Position numbers and translations under genes: made by a program. A DNA stretch of 64,000 bases, taken from positions 62,001 through 126,000 of the forward strand of contig JAIEMS010000022.1 of NCBI GenBank assembly GCA_019751915.1, read 5' to 3'. The stretch comes from Burkholderiaceae bacterium (lineage in GTDB: Bacteria; Pseudomonadota; Gammaproteobacteria; Burkholderiales; Burkholderiaceae_C). Below are positions 24,515 through 32,241 of this stretch, piece after piece (within the stretch, counting starts at the first letter, position 1; each line of letters starts with the position of its first letter). Under the pieces are notes generated by a model that searched no databases, was not told the origin of the DNA, and was given only the letters and a program-made list of their open reading frames with translations.

Positions 24515-25051
24515 ATGGCCGTGTTGCAGCGCTTCACCACCGAATACATCGAGACCGAAGACCGCCTGCGCCTGACCGGCGAGCTGGAGCAGCAAAAAAC
24601 CGTCGTGGTCTGGTTGAGCCTGCGGCTGCTCCAGCGCTTGCTGCCGCACCTGCTGCAATGGCTGCAGCAGCAAGACCCGGTCGTCGGCGTGCAGCACCCA
24701 GCAAGCCACAGCACGCACTGGCACGATGAGGTCTGGCACGGCTTTGCCCAACAAGCAGCACAGGCCCGTTTGCCCCAGCAAGCGCCCGTGCTGGCAACGC
24801 AGGCCCAATCGGCTTGGCTAGCGCACTCGATTGACGTGGCCGCAACACCAGAGCACATCCTGCTGACCTTCAAAAGCGCAGCGGGTGAGCCGGTGGAGTT
24901 ATCGTTGGCAGCGCAGCCTCTGCGCCAGTGGTTGGGCATCGTCCACAACGCTTGGCGCTTGGCGCAGTGGCCTGCACAGGTGTGGCCGCAGTGGATGCAC
25001 GACGCACTGGTGCAGCCGTCGGGCGCACCGACACCAAACCAGCTGCACTAG
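24515..25051 (+). CDS. Uncharacterised protein in the secretion cluster
   Basis: I do not recognise this 178-residue protein. It starts MAVLQRFTTEYIETEDRLRL and is rich in Leu, Gln and Trp (LSLRLLQRLLPHLLQWLQQQ, QWLGIVHNAWRLAQWPAQVW). There is no signal peptide or membrane segment. The ATG is 3 bases after the SapC stop, so it is almost certainly co-translated with it. Its function may be linked to that of SapC or to the secreted substrate. It lacks Gly/Asp-rich RTX repeats and is not an obvious type I substrate. Confidence 0.75.
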   Translation: MAVLQRFTTEYIETEDRLRLTGELEQQKTVVVWLSLRLLQRLLPHLLQWLQQQDPVVGVQHPASHSTHWHDEVWHGFAQQAAQARLPQQAPVLATQAQSAWLAHSIDVAATPEHILLTFKSAAGEPVELSLAAQPLRQWLGIVHNAWRLAQWPAQVWPQWMHDALVQPSGAPTPNQLH

Positions 25052-25057
25052 CGGGGT

Positions 25058-25122
25058 ATTTTGCAGCTCTCTTTTTGATAGCTGCAAAATCTCACCAGAT
25101 AAGCGCTACAAGCCATTTGATC
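25058..25122. repeat. Palindromic repeat between the unknown gene and the TnpB-like gene
   Basis: A perfect 11-bp inverted repeat ATTTTGCAGCT/AGCTGCAAAAT (25058-25068 with 25080-25090) is followed by AGATAAGCGCTACAAGCC, words shared with the other dispersed repeats of the window. It may terminate the SapC transcript, leaving the downstream genes to their own promoter. Confidence 0.6.
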
Positions 25123-25150
25123 TCCTATTTTTGCCAAAATTTTTATTCTT

Positions 25151-25197
25151 ATATGAATTTCATATAGGAGACTGGTACACTCCACCTCCTATATGAA
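25151..25197 (+). promoter_or_regulatory. Nested inverted repeats covering the start of the TnpB-like gene
   Basis: Two linked structures precede the gene. ATATGAATTTCATAT (25151-25165) is a perfect palindrome. TTCATATAGGAG (25159-25170) pairs perfectly with CTCCTATATGAA (25186-25197) across a 15-base loop. The second arm contains the ATG at 25193, and the first arm contains AGGAG, so in RNA the hairpin would bury a ribosome-binding-like sequence and a start codon together. As DNA the ATATGAA/TTCATAT half-sites look like an operator array. A second in-frame ATG at 25202 lies just outside the stem. Confidence 0.6.
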
Positions 25198-25819
25198 CTC
25201 CATGCTGTGCATTCCACTCAACGCTTCGCCCGAACAGGCGCAGCGCCTGCTGGCTTTGCAACAGGGTTTTGCACAGGTTTGCAATGCACTGGCACCACTG
25301 GTGCAAAGCACACGGGTCTGGAACCGGGTCGCGTTGCACCATTTGGCCTACCGGCAACTGCGCGAGCAGTTTCCCGACATGGGTTCGCAGATGGTGTGCA
25401 ACGCCATTTACTCGGTCTCGCGCACCAGCCGGATGGTGTTTCAGCACCCGGCCAGTCCTTTTTATCTGGCGCGCTTGGGCAACAAGCCCTTGCCGTTGCT
25501 GCGCTTTGCCGACAGTTGCCCCGTTTACTTTGACCGCCATACCTTGAGCATCAAAGCCGGGCAGTTGTCGATGTTCACGCTCGATGGCCGGATGCGTTTT
25601 CAGTTGGCACTGCGCCCTGAGGACGAAAACAGTTTTCACACCCGCAAACTGCGCGAAATCGTGTTGGCGCGCCGCAGCGACGGTGTGTACCAATTGTCAT
25701 TTCTGCTCGCCAATGAGCAAGGCAGCGCAGAAGCCCCGCCCAGCGCAGAAGCCGGGGACGGCGAAATTCCCGAATACGTCATGCTCGAAGAGGCACTATG
25801 TTCCGATCCACACCCCTGA
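25193..25819 (+). CDS. TnpB-like N-terminal domain protein lacking the RuvC nuclease
   Basis: A 208-residue protein resembling the N-terminal (REC/WED) half of IS200/IS605-family TnpB proteins. It has the PSPEQ-like opening NASPEQAQRLLALQQGFAQV, then CNALAPL, ALHHLAYRQLREQFP, GSQMVCNAIYSVSRTSR, and the strand-rich TLSIKAGQLSMFTLDGRMRF and LARRSDGVYQLSFLL that in TnpB immediately precede RuvC-I. The protein then ends in an acidic tail; no RuvC-I, RuvC-II or zinc-finger motifs follow, and no transposon ends or TnpA are visible. It lies 32 bases before the ABC exporter and is probably in its operon. Domestication as an RNA- or DNA-binding regulator is inferred. Family assignment is by pattern, not alignment. 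Confidence 0.7.
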   Translation: MNSMLCIPLNASPEQAQRLLALQQGFAQVCNALAPLVQSTRVWNRVALHHLAYRQLREQFPDMGSQMVCNAIYSVSRTSRMVFQHPASPFYLARLGNKPLPLLRFADSCPVYFDRHTLSIKAGQLSMFTLDGRMRFQLALRPEDENSFHTRKLREIVLARRSDGVYQLSFLLANEQGSAEAPPSAEAGDGEIPEYVMLEEALCSDPHP

Positions 25820-25851
25820 AGGGGCAGGCCTTAACCCAAAGTTAGTTTCCG

Positions 25852-27615
25852 ATGAACCCGAACAAACCCCCTTCAGAACTGCAAGAAGCTATCGCTTCGC
25901 TGCGGCCTTATTTTGTCCGTGCAGGCTGGTTCAGCCTGTTTTCTAGCTTACTGGTGCTGGCCCCTTCGGTTTATATGCTGGAGGTGTACGACCGCGTCGT
26001 CAACAGCCGCAACCACACCACGCTGGTCATGCTGACGCTGCTGGTTCTGGGTGCTTATGTGGTGATGGAAGTCTTAGAGTGGGCGCGCAGCGAGGTCATG
26101 TACGAAGCGGGCACCGAGCTGGACAAAAAACTCAGTGGCCGCGTCTTCAACGCCATCTTTGAAGCCAACCTCAAACGCCAACCCGGCGGTACGCAACAAC
26201 CCTTGAACGATCTGCGCCAAGTGCGTGATTTTTTGCATTCACCCGCTTTGCTGGCAGTGCTGGAGTCACCCATTGCGCTGGTCATGATGGTGCTGCTGTT
26301 TTTAATCAGCCCGGTACTGGGCTGGTCATCGCTGGTGTTTGGCGTTTTGCAAACACTGGTGGCTTGGTTGAACGAGCGCAGCACCAAGCCACCGCTGACG
26401 CAGGCCAACCGCAGTGCCATTGCCGCGCAGCAGTATGCCGACGGCACTTTGCGCAACGCCGAAGTGATTGAATCGATGGGCATGCTGCGCAACACGCACC
26501 GACGCTGGCTGTCCAAGCAGCAAGATTTTCTGCGACTCCAAGCACTGGCCTCTGAACGCGCTGGGGGTTTTCAAGCGCTATCGAAATTAGTACAAAACAT
26601 TTTGAGTTCCCTGCTGCTGGGGTTGGGTTGCTGGCTGCTGCTGCACAACCAACTCAATGGCGGCGGCGGCATGATGATTATTGGCTCGATTTTTGGCGGA
26701 CGCATGCTGGCACCACTGGTGCAGGTGGTGTCGCAATGGCAAGCCGTGGTCAATGTGCGCGACGCTTGGGGCCGCTTAGACCAACTGCTAACCACCATTC
26801 CAGCCAAACCAAACAACATGGCACTGCCAGCACCGCGTGGCACATTGCAAGTCGAACAACTGGTGGCTGGTGCCCCCGGTAGCCCAGTGCCTATCTTGCG
26901 CGGTGTTGCCTTTGCACTGAACCCCAGCGACGTACTGGCAGTGGTCGGGCCTTCGGCCTCGGGCAAAACCACACTGGCACGCCTGCTGGTGGGACTGTGG
27001 CCGGCAGTGGGTGGCAAGGTACGCCTCGACGGTGCCGATGTTCACACTTGGGACAAAGGCGAACTCGGCCCGCACATTGGCTACCTACCTCAGGGCGTAG
27101 AACTGTTTGAAGGCTCTCTGGCCGAAAACATCGCCCGTTTTGGCGAAGTCGATCGTGCCAAGGTCGAGGCAGCAACCCGCGCAGTGGGTCTGCATGAGTT
27201 CATCCTGTCACTGCCCCAAGGCTACGACAGCCCGGTGGGTGCCGACGGTGCTCGCTTGTCCGGCGGGCAGCGCCAGCGTGTTGGTTTGGCGCGGGCGCTG
27301 TACGGTGACCCGGTGTTTGTTGTCCTCGACGAACCCAACTCCAGTTTGGACGAAGAAGGCGATGCAGCCTTGGCCAGCGCCATCGTGACGGCCAAAGCAC
27401 GCGGCACCACCTTCGTCGTCATGACGCACCGCACCAGCATACTGGCCGTGGCCGACAAGATGCTGGTGCTGCGCGATGGCCAGCAACAGGCCTTTGGCCC
27501 ACGCGACGAAGTGCTGGGCGCACTGAACCAAGCGGCTCTGCAAGCCCAAGCCCCCGCACAGGCGGCTGCACAGCAAGCAGCCCGTGCTGGACAAACACGC
27601 ATTGTTGCCGCCTGA
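25852..27615 (+). CDS. Type I secretion ABC transporter (PrtD-type), first copy
   Basis: Inner-membrane exporter half-transporter of 587 residues, the ATP-driven part of a type I secretion system. The membrane domain (about 20-300) begins YFVRAGWFSLFSSLLVLAPS VYMLEVYDRVVNSRN. The nucleotide-binding domain follows, with Walker A GPSASGKTTLARLL, Q-loop YLPQGVELFEGS, signature LSGGQRQRVGLARAL, Walker B VFVVLDEPNSSLDEEG with its glutamate, and the switch His in MTHRTS. There is no N-terminal C39 peptidase-like domain, as is normal for PrtD/LapB-independent exporters. The C-terminus is Ala/Gln-rich. It is followed 51 bases on by a second exporter of the same type. Confidence 0.93.
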   Translation: MNPNKPPSELQEAIASLRPYFVRAGWFSLFSSLLVLAPSVYMLEVYDRVVNSRNHTTLVMLTLLVLGAYVVMEVLEWARSEVMYEAGTELDKKLSGRVFNAIFEANLKRQPGGTQQPLNDLRQVRDFLHSPALLAVLESPIALVMMVLLFLISPVLGWSSLVFGVLQTLVAWLNERSTKPPLTQANRSAIAAQQYADGTLRNAEVIESMGMLRNTHRRWLSKQQDFLRLQALASERAGGFQALSKLVQNILSSLLLGLGCWLLLHNQLNGGGGMMIIGSIFGGRMLAPLVQVVSQWQAVVNVRDAWGRLDQLLTTIPAKPNNMALPAPRGTLQVEQLVAGAPGSPVPILRGVAFALNPSDVLAVVGPSASGKTTLARLLVGLWPAVGGKVRLDGADVHTWDKGELGPHIGYLPQGVELFEGSLAENIARFGEVDRAKVEAATRAVGLHEFILSLPQGYDSPVGADGARLSGGQRQRVGLARALYGDPVFVVLDEPNSSLDEEGDAALASAIVTAKARGTTFVVMTHRTSILAVADKMLVLRDGQQQAFGPRDEVLGALNQAALQAQAPAQAAAQQAARAGQTRIVAA

Positions 27616-27666
27616 GAACCGTATGACCGGGCTACCGACCGAATTTCACAAGGGCACAACCCCATC

Positions 27667-29418
27667 ATGAGCACCCCTGGTTTCTTTCAACGCAGCGAAC
27701 TCACGCAAGTGCTGTGGGCTTTTCGCCGCGAATTCATCGTGGCGGGTATCTTCAGCATGGTCATCAACGTGCTGATGCTCTCGCCCACGCTGTACATGTT
27801 GCAGGTGTACGACCGCGTCATGGCCAGCCAGAGCGAATTAACGCTGGTGGCCATGTCGCTGATTACCCTGTTTTTATTTGGTGTCATGGCATTTGCCGAA
27901 TGGATGCGTTCGCGGGTGCTGGTGCGCTCGGGTGTGCGTCTGGATGGTTTACTGGGCACGCGCGTCTTCAATGCCAGCTTTGAAGCCCACCTCAGCCCTT
28001 CGGGGGTCAGTCCGACACGGGCCTTTGGCGATTTGATCCAGATTCGCCAATTCCTGACCGGCAGTGGCATCTTGGCCTTCTTTGATACGCCGTGGGCACC
28101 GGTCTATCTGGCTGTTTTGTTCTTTTTGCACCCGATGCTGGGCTTTTTGGCACTGTTTTTTGCAGCAATTCAAGGCTTGTTGGTGTGGTTTGGTCACCGC
28201 CAAACGGTGGCCCCTGCCGAGGTAGCATCCAAAGCCAGCAGCGAAGCGGGCACCTACCTGCACAGCAAACTGCGCAATGCCGAGGCCCTCGAATCCATGG
28301 GCATGGTGCACAACCTGTACCCCCACTGGGCACAGCGCCACGCCAAAGCACAAGCCTTGCAGGGCAAAGCCTTGGCACTGACGCACCGCATTACCGCTTG
28401 GAGCAAATTCATCCGCTACACCCAGCAGTCGCTGGCGCTGGGAGCCGGTGCATTGCTGGTCATTGATGGGCAACTCTCACCGGGGGGCATGATTGCTGCC
28501 AACGTCTTGATGACGCGGGCGCTAGGCCCCATCGACATGCTGGTGGGTACTTGGCGTGGTTTTATCAGCGCCCGGGCAGCTTTTGAGCGCCTAGAGGCAT
28601 TGCTGAACGCCCACCCTGAGCGCGATCCGGCACTCTCGCGCGTGGCACCGCAAGGCGCGCTGACGCTGCGCAACGTTGTGGCAACGGCCACGGGTCGTGC
28701 TAGCCCCATCCTCAAAGGGGTCAGCACGGCGGTCGAGGCTGGCACGGTCACGGTTGTGCTCGGCCCCTCCGGTTCCGGTAAATCAACCATGGCCCGCTGC
28801 ATGGTGGGTGTTTGGCCCGACCTGTCGGGCGAGGTACTGCTCGACGGCCTGCCCATCAATGGCTGGGATCGCACCGAACTAGGCCCCTATCTGGGCTACC
28901 TGCCACAAGATATTGAGCTGTTTGAAGGCTCGATTGCCGAGAACATCGCCCGCTTTGGCGAAGTGGCACCCGACAAGGTCATTGCCGCAGCGCGCAGCGC
29001 GGGCTTGCACGAAATGATTTTGCGCTTCCCCAAAGGCTACGACACCCCCATTGGCGAGGCGGGAAACCTGCTCTCGGGCGGTCAGCGCCAGCGCATCGGT
29101 TTGGCCCGGGCCATCTACGGCGATCCGGTGCTGGTGGTGCTGGACGAACCCAATGCCAACTTGGACGACGTGGGCGAAGCCGCTTTGGTACGCACGGTGC
29201 AAGAACTCAAGGCCAAAGGCCGCACCGTGTTCTTGATTACCCACCGCCCCGGCATCTTGGCCGTGGCCGACCGCCTGCTGATTTTGCAAGACGGCAAAGT
29301 GCAGGCCGATGGCCCGCGCGATGCCGTGCTGGCAGCGCTGCGCAACGCCCAACAAGCTGCCGCACAAGCCAATACGCCAGCGGCTGCGCCCGCTGGCGTA
29401 CAGCCCACACCAGCCTGA
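27667..29418 (+). CDS. Type I secretion ABC transporter (PrtD-type), second copy
   Basis: A second 583-residue exporter half-transporter of the same family. Membrane domain (MVINVLMLSPTLYMLQVYDR), then Walker A GPSGSGKSTMARCM, Q-loop YLPQDIELFEGSIAENIARF, signature LSGGQRQRIGLARAI, Walker B VLVVLDEPNANLDDVG and switch ITHRPG are all intact. The Q-loop to D-loop region is strongly alike in the two copies, so they probably arose by tandem duplication. Since both keep catalytic residues, they could form a heterodimer or serve two substrates. The HlyD gene follows 57 bases later. Confidence 0.93.
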   Translation: MSTPGFFQRSELTQVLWAFRREFIVAGIFSMVINVLMLSPTLYMLQVYDRVMASQSELTLVAMSLITLFLFGVMAFAEWMRSRVLVRSGVRLDGLLGTRVFNASFEAHLSPSGVSPTRAFGDLIQIRQFLTGSGILAFFDTPWAPVYLAVLFFLHPMLGFLALFFAAIQGLLVWFGHRQTVAPAEVASKASSEAGTYLHSKLRNAEALESMGMVHNLYPHWAQRHAKAQALQGKALALTHRITAWSKFIRYTQQSLALGAGALLVIDGQLSPGGMIAANVLMTRALGPIDMLVGTWRGFISARAAFERLEALLNAHPERDPALSRVAPQGALTLRNVVATATGRASPILKGVSTAVEAGTVTVVLGPSGSGKSTMARCMVGVWPDLSGEVLLDGLPINGWDRTELGPYLGYLPQDIELFEGSIAENIARFGEVAPDKVIAAARSAGLHEMILRFPKGYDTPIGEAGNLLSGGQRQRIGLARAIYGDPVLVVLDEPNANLDDVGEAALVRTVQELKAKGRTVFLITHRPGILAVADRLLILQDGKVQADGPRDAVLAALRNAQQAAAQANTPAAAPAGVQPTPA

Positions 29419-29475
29419 GCCGGTCAACGCCGGTGCAATCTCTTTTACTGATGCCTCTTTCTGTCGGGTACTGAC

Positions 29476-30843
29476 ATGGTCAAATCTTTGTTGTCTTCTA
29501 ATCAAAAACCGGGTGTAGCGCTTGTGGGCAATGTCCAAGATGCTACTGAAACAATAGCTAAAATCGACACTAGCCACCCCGGACGTGTCGGTCTGTGGGC
29601 ACTGGCCATCGGCTTTGGCGGCTTTCTGCTGTGGGCTGGGCTAGCGCCACTCGATGAAGGTGTGCCCGCACAAGGCACTGTAGCTATCGATACCAAGCGC
29701 AAATCGGTGCAGCACCTGAACGGTGGCATCATCAAAGAAGTGCTCGTCGGCGAAGGTGACGAAGTCAAAGAAGGGCAATTGCTCATCAAACTCGACTCCG
29801 CCGTGGCACGCTCGAACTACGAATCGGTGCGCCAAAGCTACTTGGGCCTGCGGGCCATGCAGGGCCGCTTGGTGGCCGAGAAAAGTGGGCAAGGCTCGAT
29901 TGTTTTCCACCCCGATTTGCAAGCCGCCGCCAGCGACCCTTTGATTCGCCAGCAGATGCAAAACCAAGAGCAACTGTTCATGACGCGGCGCAGCCTGCTG
30001 CGCTCAGACTTGCAGTCGATTGAAGAAAACATCCAAGGCCAAGAAGGCTCGTTGCAAGCCTACAGCAGCATGCTGGAAAACCGCACCAGCCAGCAGCGCC
30101 TGATTAACGAAGAACTGAGCAACCTGCGCGGACTGGTCAAAGACGGCTATGCACCACGCAACCGCCAGCTTGAACTCGAACGCATGGTGGCCGATTCCAG
30201 CAGCGCCATTGCCGATTTGCAGGGCAATACGATTCGCGCACGCCGTGCCATTGGTGACTTGCGCCAACGCGCACTGTCACGCCAGCAGGAATACCGCAAA
30301 GAAGTCGAAACCCAACTGGCCGACGTGAGCCGCCAAGTGCTCTCGGACCAAGAAAAGCTGCACGCCGTCACCGACGAACTCGGACGCACTGAAATCAAGT
30401 CCCCCGCAGCCGGTCAAGTGGTCGGCTTGGTGGCCCAAACTGTCGGCGGAGTGGTTCAACCCGGACAAAAATTAATGGACGTTGTGCCCAAAGGTGCGCC
30501 GCTGCTGCTTGAAGCACGCGTAGCACCGCACCTGATTGACCGGGTTCAGACCGGCCTGCCAGTCGATGTCCGCTTTTCTTCGTTTGCCCACTCACCGCAG
30601 TTGGTGGTCGATGGCAAGGTCGTCTCTATTTCCAGCGATTTGCTGACCGAACCCCAAACCAACATCAGCTACTACTTGGCCCGTGTGCAAGTCACCCCTG
30701 AAGGCTTGAAGCATCTGGGAAAGCGCCAACTCCAACCCGGTATGCCCGTCGAAGTGATCTTCAAAACCGGCGAACGCTCCATGCTCACCTACTTGCTGCA
30801 CCCACTGACCAAGCGTCTGGCAGCCTCCATGACCGAGGAGTAA
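29476..30843 (+). CDS. Type I secretion membrane fusion protein (HlyD family)
   Basis: Periplasmic adaptor (455 residues) linking the ABC exporter to the outer membrane channel. A single N-terminal membrane helix (about 37-57, LWALAIGFGGFLLWAGLAPL) is followed by the EGVPAQGTVAIDTKRKSVQH barrel segment, a lipoyl half-motif (IKEVLVGEGDEVKEGQLLIKL), long coiled-coil hairpins (about 100-290), the second lipoyl half (IKSPAAGQVVGL) and the C-terminal beta-barrel with LQPGMPVEVIFKTGERS, the HlyD signature. The TolC-type gene starts 3 bases after its stop, so the two are coupled. Confidence 0.94.
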   Translation: MVKSLLSSNQKPGVALVGNVQDATETIAKIDTSHPGRVGLWALAIGFGGFLLWAGLAPLDEGVPAQGTVAIDTKRKSVQHLNGGIIKEVLVGEGDEVKEGQLLIKLDSAVARSNYESVRQSYLGLRAMQGRLVAEKSGQGSIVFHPDLQAAASDPLIRQQMQNQEQLFMTRRSLLRSDLQSIEENIQGQEGSLQAYSSMLENRTSQQRLINEELSNLRGLVKDGYAPRNRQLELERMVADSSSAIADLQGNTIRARRAIGDLRQRALSRQQEYRKEVETQLADVSRQVLSDQEKLHAVTDELGRTEIKSPAAGQVVGLVAQTVGGVVQPGQKLMDVVPKGAPLLLEARVAPHLIDRVQTGLPVDVRFSSFAHSPQLVVDGKVVSISSDLLTEPQTNISYYLARVQVTPEGLKHLGKRQLQPGMPVEVIFKTGERSMLTYLLHPLTKRLAASMTEE

Positions 30844-30846
30844 GCA

Positions 30847-32205
30847 ATGACCACCCACTACAAAAATCGTAGCAAACTAACCCGACTGGCCGGGGCCTGT
30901 GCCGCTCTTTTTGCCATAGCATTACCCGCTTGGTCACTGGATTTGCGCCAAGCCTACGAAGCCGCTTACGACAACGATGCAACCATCCGTGCCTCGCGCG
31001 CGGGGGCCGAGGCCACCCGAGAGCGCTTGCCCCAAGCCATCTCCCAATGGCATCCCAATGTGTCGTTCAACGCCGGGCGCAATTACAACGACCTGACCAG
31101 CCAAGGCCGCAGCTTTACCGGCCAACCGACCACCAGCCAAGTTCACTACTACTCTGGCAACCAAACCTTGTCGGTGCGTCAATCCATTTACCGCCCTTAC
31201 CAAAGCGCCTCCGTACGCCAAGCAGAGGCACAGGTAGAGGACGCTGATGCTTCGCTCGAACGCGACGAGCAAAGTCTGGTCGTGCGGGTCGGTGAGGCCT
31301 ACTTTGATGCACTACTGGCCGAAGACCAACTGCAACTGGTTTTGGCGCAAAAAACCACTTATGCGACCCAGCTTGATGCAGCGCGCAAAGGCTTTGCAGC
31401 AGGCTCAGGCACACGCACCGACATCGATGAAGCGCAGGCCCGCTTGGATATGACGCTGGCCCAAGAGCTGGAAATGCGGCAAAACCAAGATTTCACCCGC
31501 CACCGGGTCGAAGTGCTGACGGGCAAGCCCATGGAGCCACTGGCCCGACTCGATATAGCGCAATTTAAAGCTGTCCAGCCCGTGCCGGCTGCGGTCGATG
31601 CGTGGATTGAGCGCGCGGAACAAAACAGCCCCGAGCTGCGATCGCTGCGCGCCCAATTGGAGGCTGCACGCCAAGAAATAGACAAAGCGCGCGCGGGGCA
31701 CCTGCCCACACTCGATGCCGTAGCCCAGTGGTCACGCACCCACAGCGACAGCGTAGTCAGCGTGAATTCACACTACGACAACAAGACCCTGGGTCTGCAA
31801 CTGACGGTACCCCTGTACGCCGGTGGGTACGTCAGCTCGACGATGCGCCAAGCCGTGGCCGCACAAACGCGCGCACAAGAGGCGCTCGAAGCCACGCGCC
31901 GAGACTTGGGTGTGCGTGTGCACCGCGAGTTTCGCGGCATGACCGAGGGTGTGCTGCGCATTCAGGCACTCGAGCAAGCCGTGCGCTCCGCCGAGCAAGC
32001 GGTGCAATCGAACCGGCGCTCGTTCAGCGCAGGTGTGCGCACGACCATTGACGTGCTCAATGCCGAACAGCAAAAGACCTTGGCTCTGCGCGATTTGGCA
32101 CAGGCTCGGTATGTTTATGTGGTGTCGCACATGCGCCTGCAATCTTTGGCCGGTGACGACAAACAAACCAGCGTCAGCCAAGTCAACGCTTGGCTCAAAC
32201 CTTAA
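30847..32205 (+). CDS. TolC-family outer membrane channel of the type I system
   Basis: Outer membrane efflux protein (452 residues) forming the exit duct of the secretion machinery. Signal peptide about 1-30 (ACAALFAIALPAWS), then the first OEP repeat starting LDLRQAYEAAYDNDATIRAS and the second with NSPELRSLRAQLEAARQEID. These give the paired coiled-coil and beta-strand layout of TolC; LTVPLYAGGYVSSTMRQA and SFSAGVRTTIDVLNAEQQ are strongly typical. It is the last gene of the cluster and converges with the glycosyltransferase gene. No substrate gene with glycine-rich calcium-binding repeats lies nearby. Confidence 0.94.
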   Translation: MTTHYKNRSKLTRLAGACAALFAIALPAWSLDLRQAYEAAYDNDATIRASRAGAEATRERLPQAISQWHPNVSFNAGRNYNDLTSQGRSFTGQPTTSQVHYYSGNQTLSVRQSIYRPYQSASVRQAEAQVEDADASLERDEQSLVVRVGEAYFDALLAEDQLQLVLAQKTTYATQLDAARKGFAAGSGTRTDIDEAQARLDMTLAQELEMRQNQDFTRHRVEVLTGKPMEPLARLDIAQFKAVQPVPAAVDAWIERAEQNSPELRSLRAQLEAARQEIDKARAGHLPTLDAVAQWSRTHSDSVVSVNSHYDNKTLGLQLTVPLYAGGYVSSTMRQAVAAQTRAQEALEATRRDLGVRVHREFRGMTEGVLRIQALEQAVRSAEQAVQSNRRSFSAGVRTTIDVLNAEQQKTLALRDLAQARYVYVVSHMRLQSLAGDDKQTSVSQVNAWLKP

Positions 32206-32241
32206 GCAACACCGGCACAGGTGCCCAGCATCTGTGCCCGT

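Noticed and set aside
25193-25819. Intact IS200/IS605 insertion sequence
   Set aside because: No tnpA, no RuvC part of tnpB, and no element ends were found; only an N-terminal-like domain is present.
29536-29578. Copy of the dispersed repeat in the 5' end of the HlyD gene
   Set aside because: Short resemblance (ATAGCTAAAATCGACACTAGC) without palindromic arms; could be chance.
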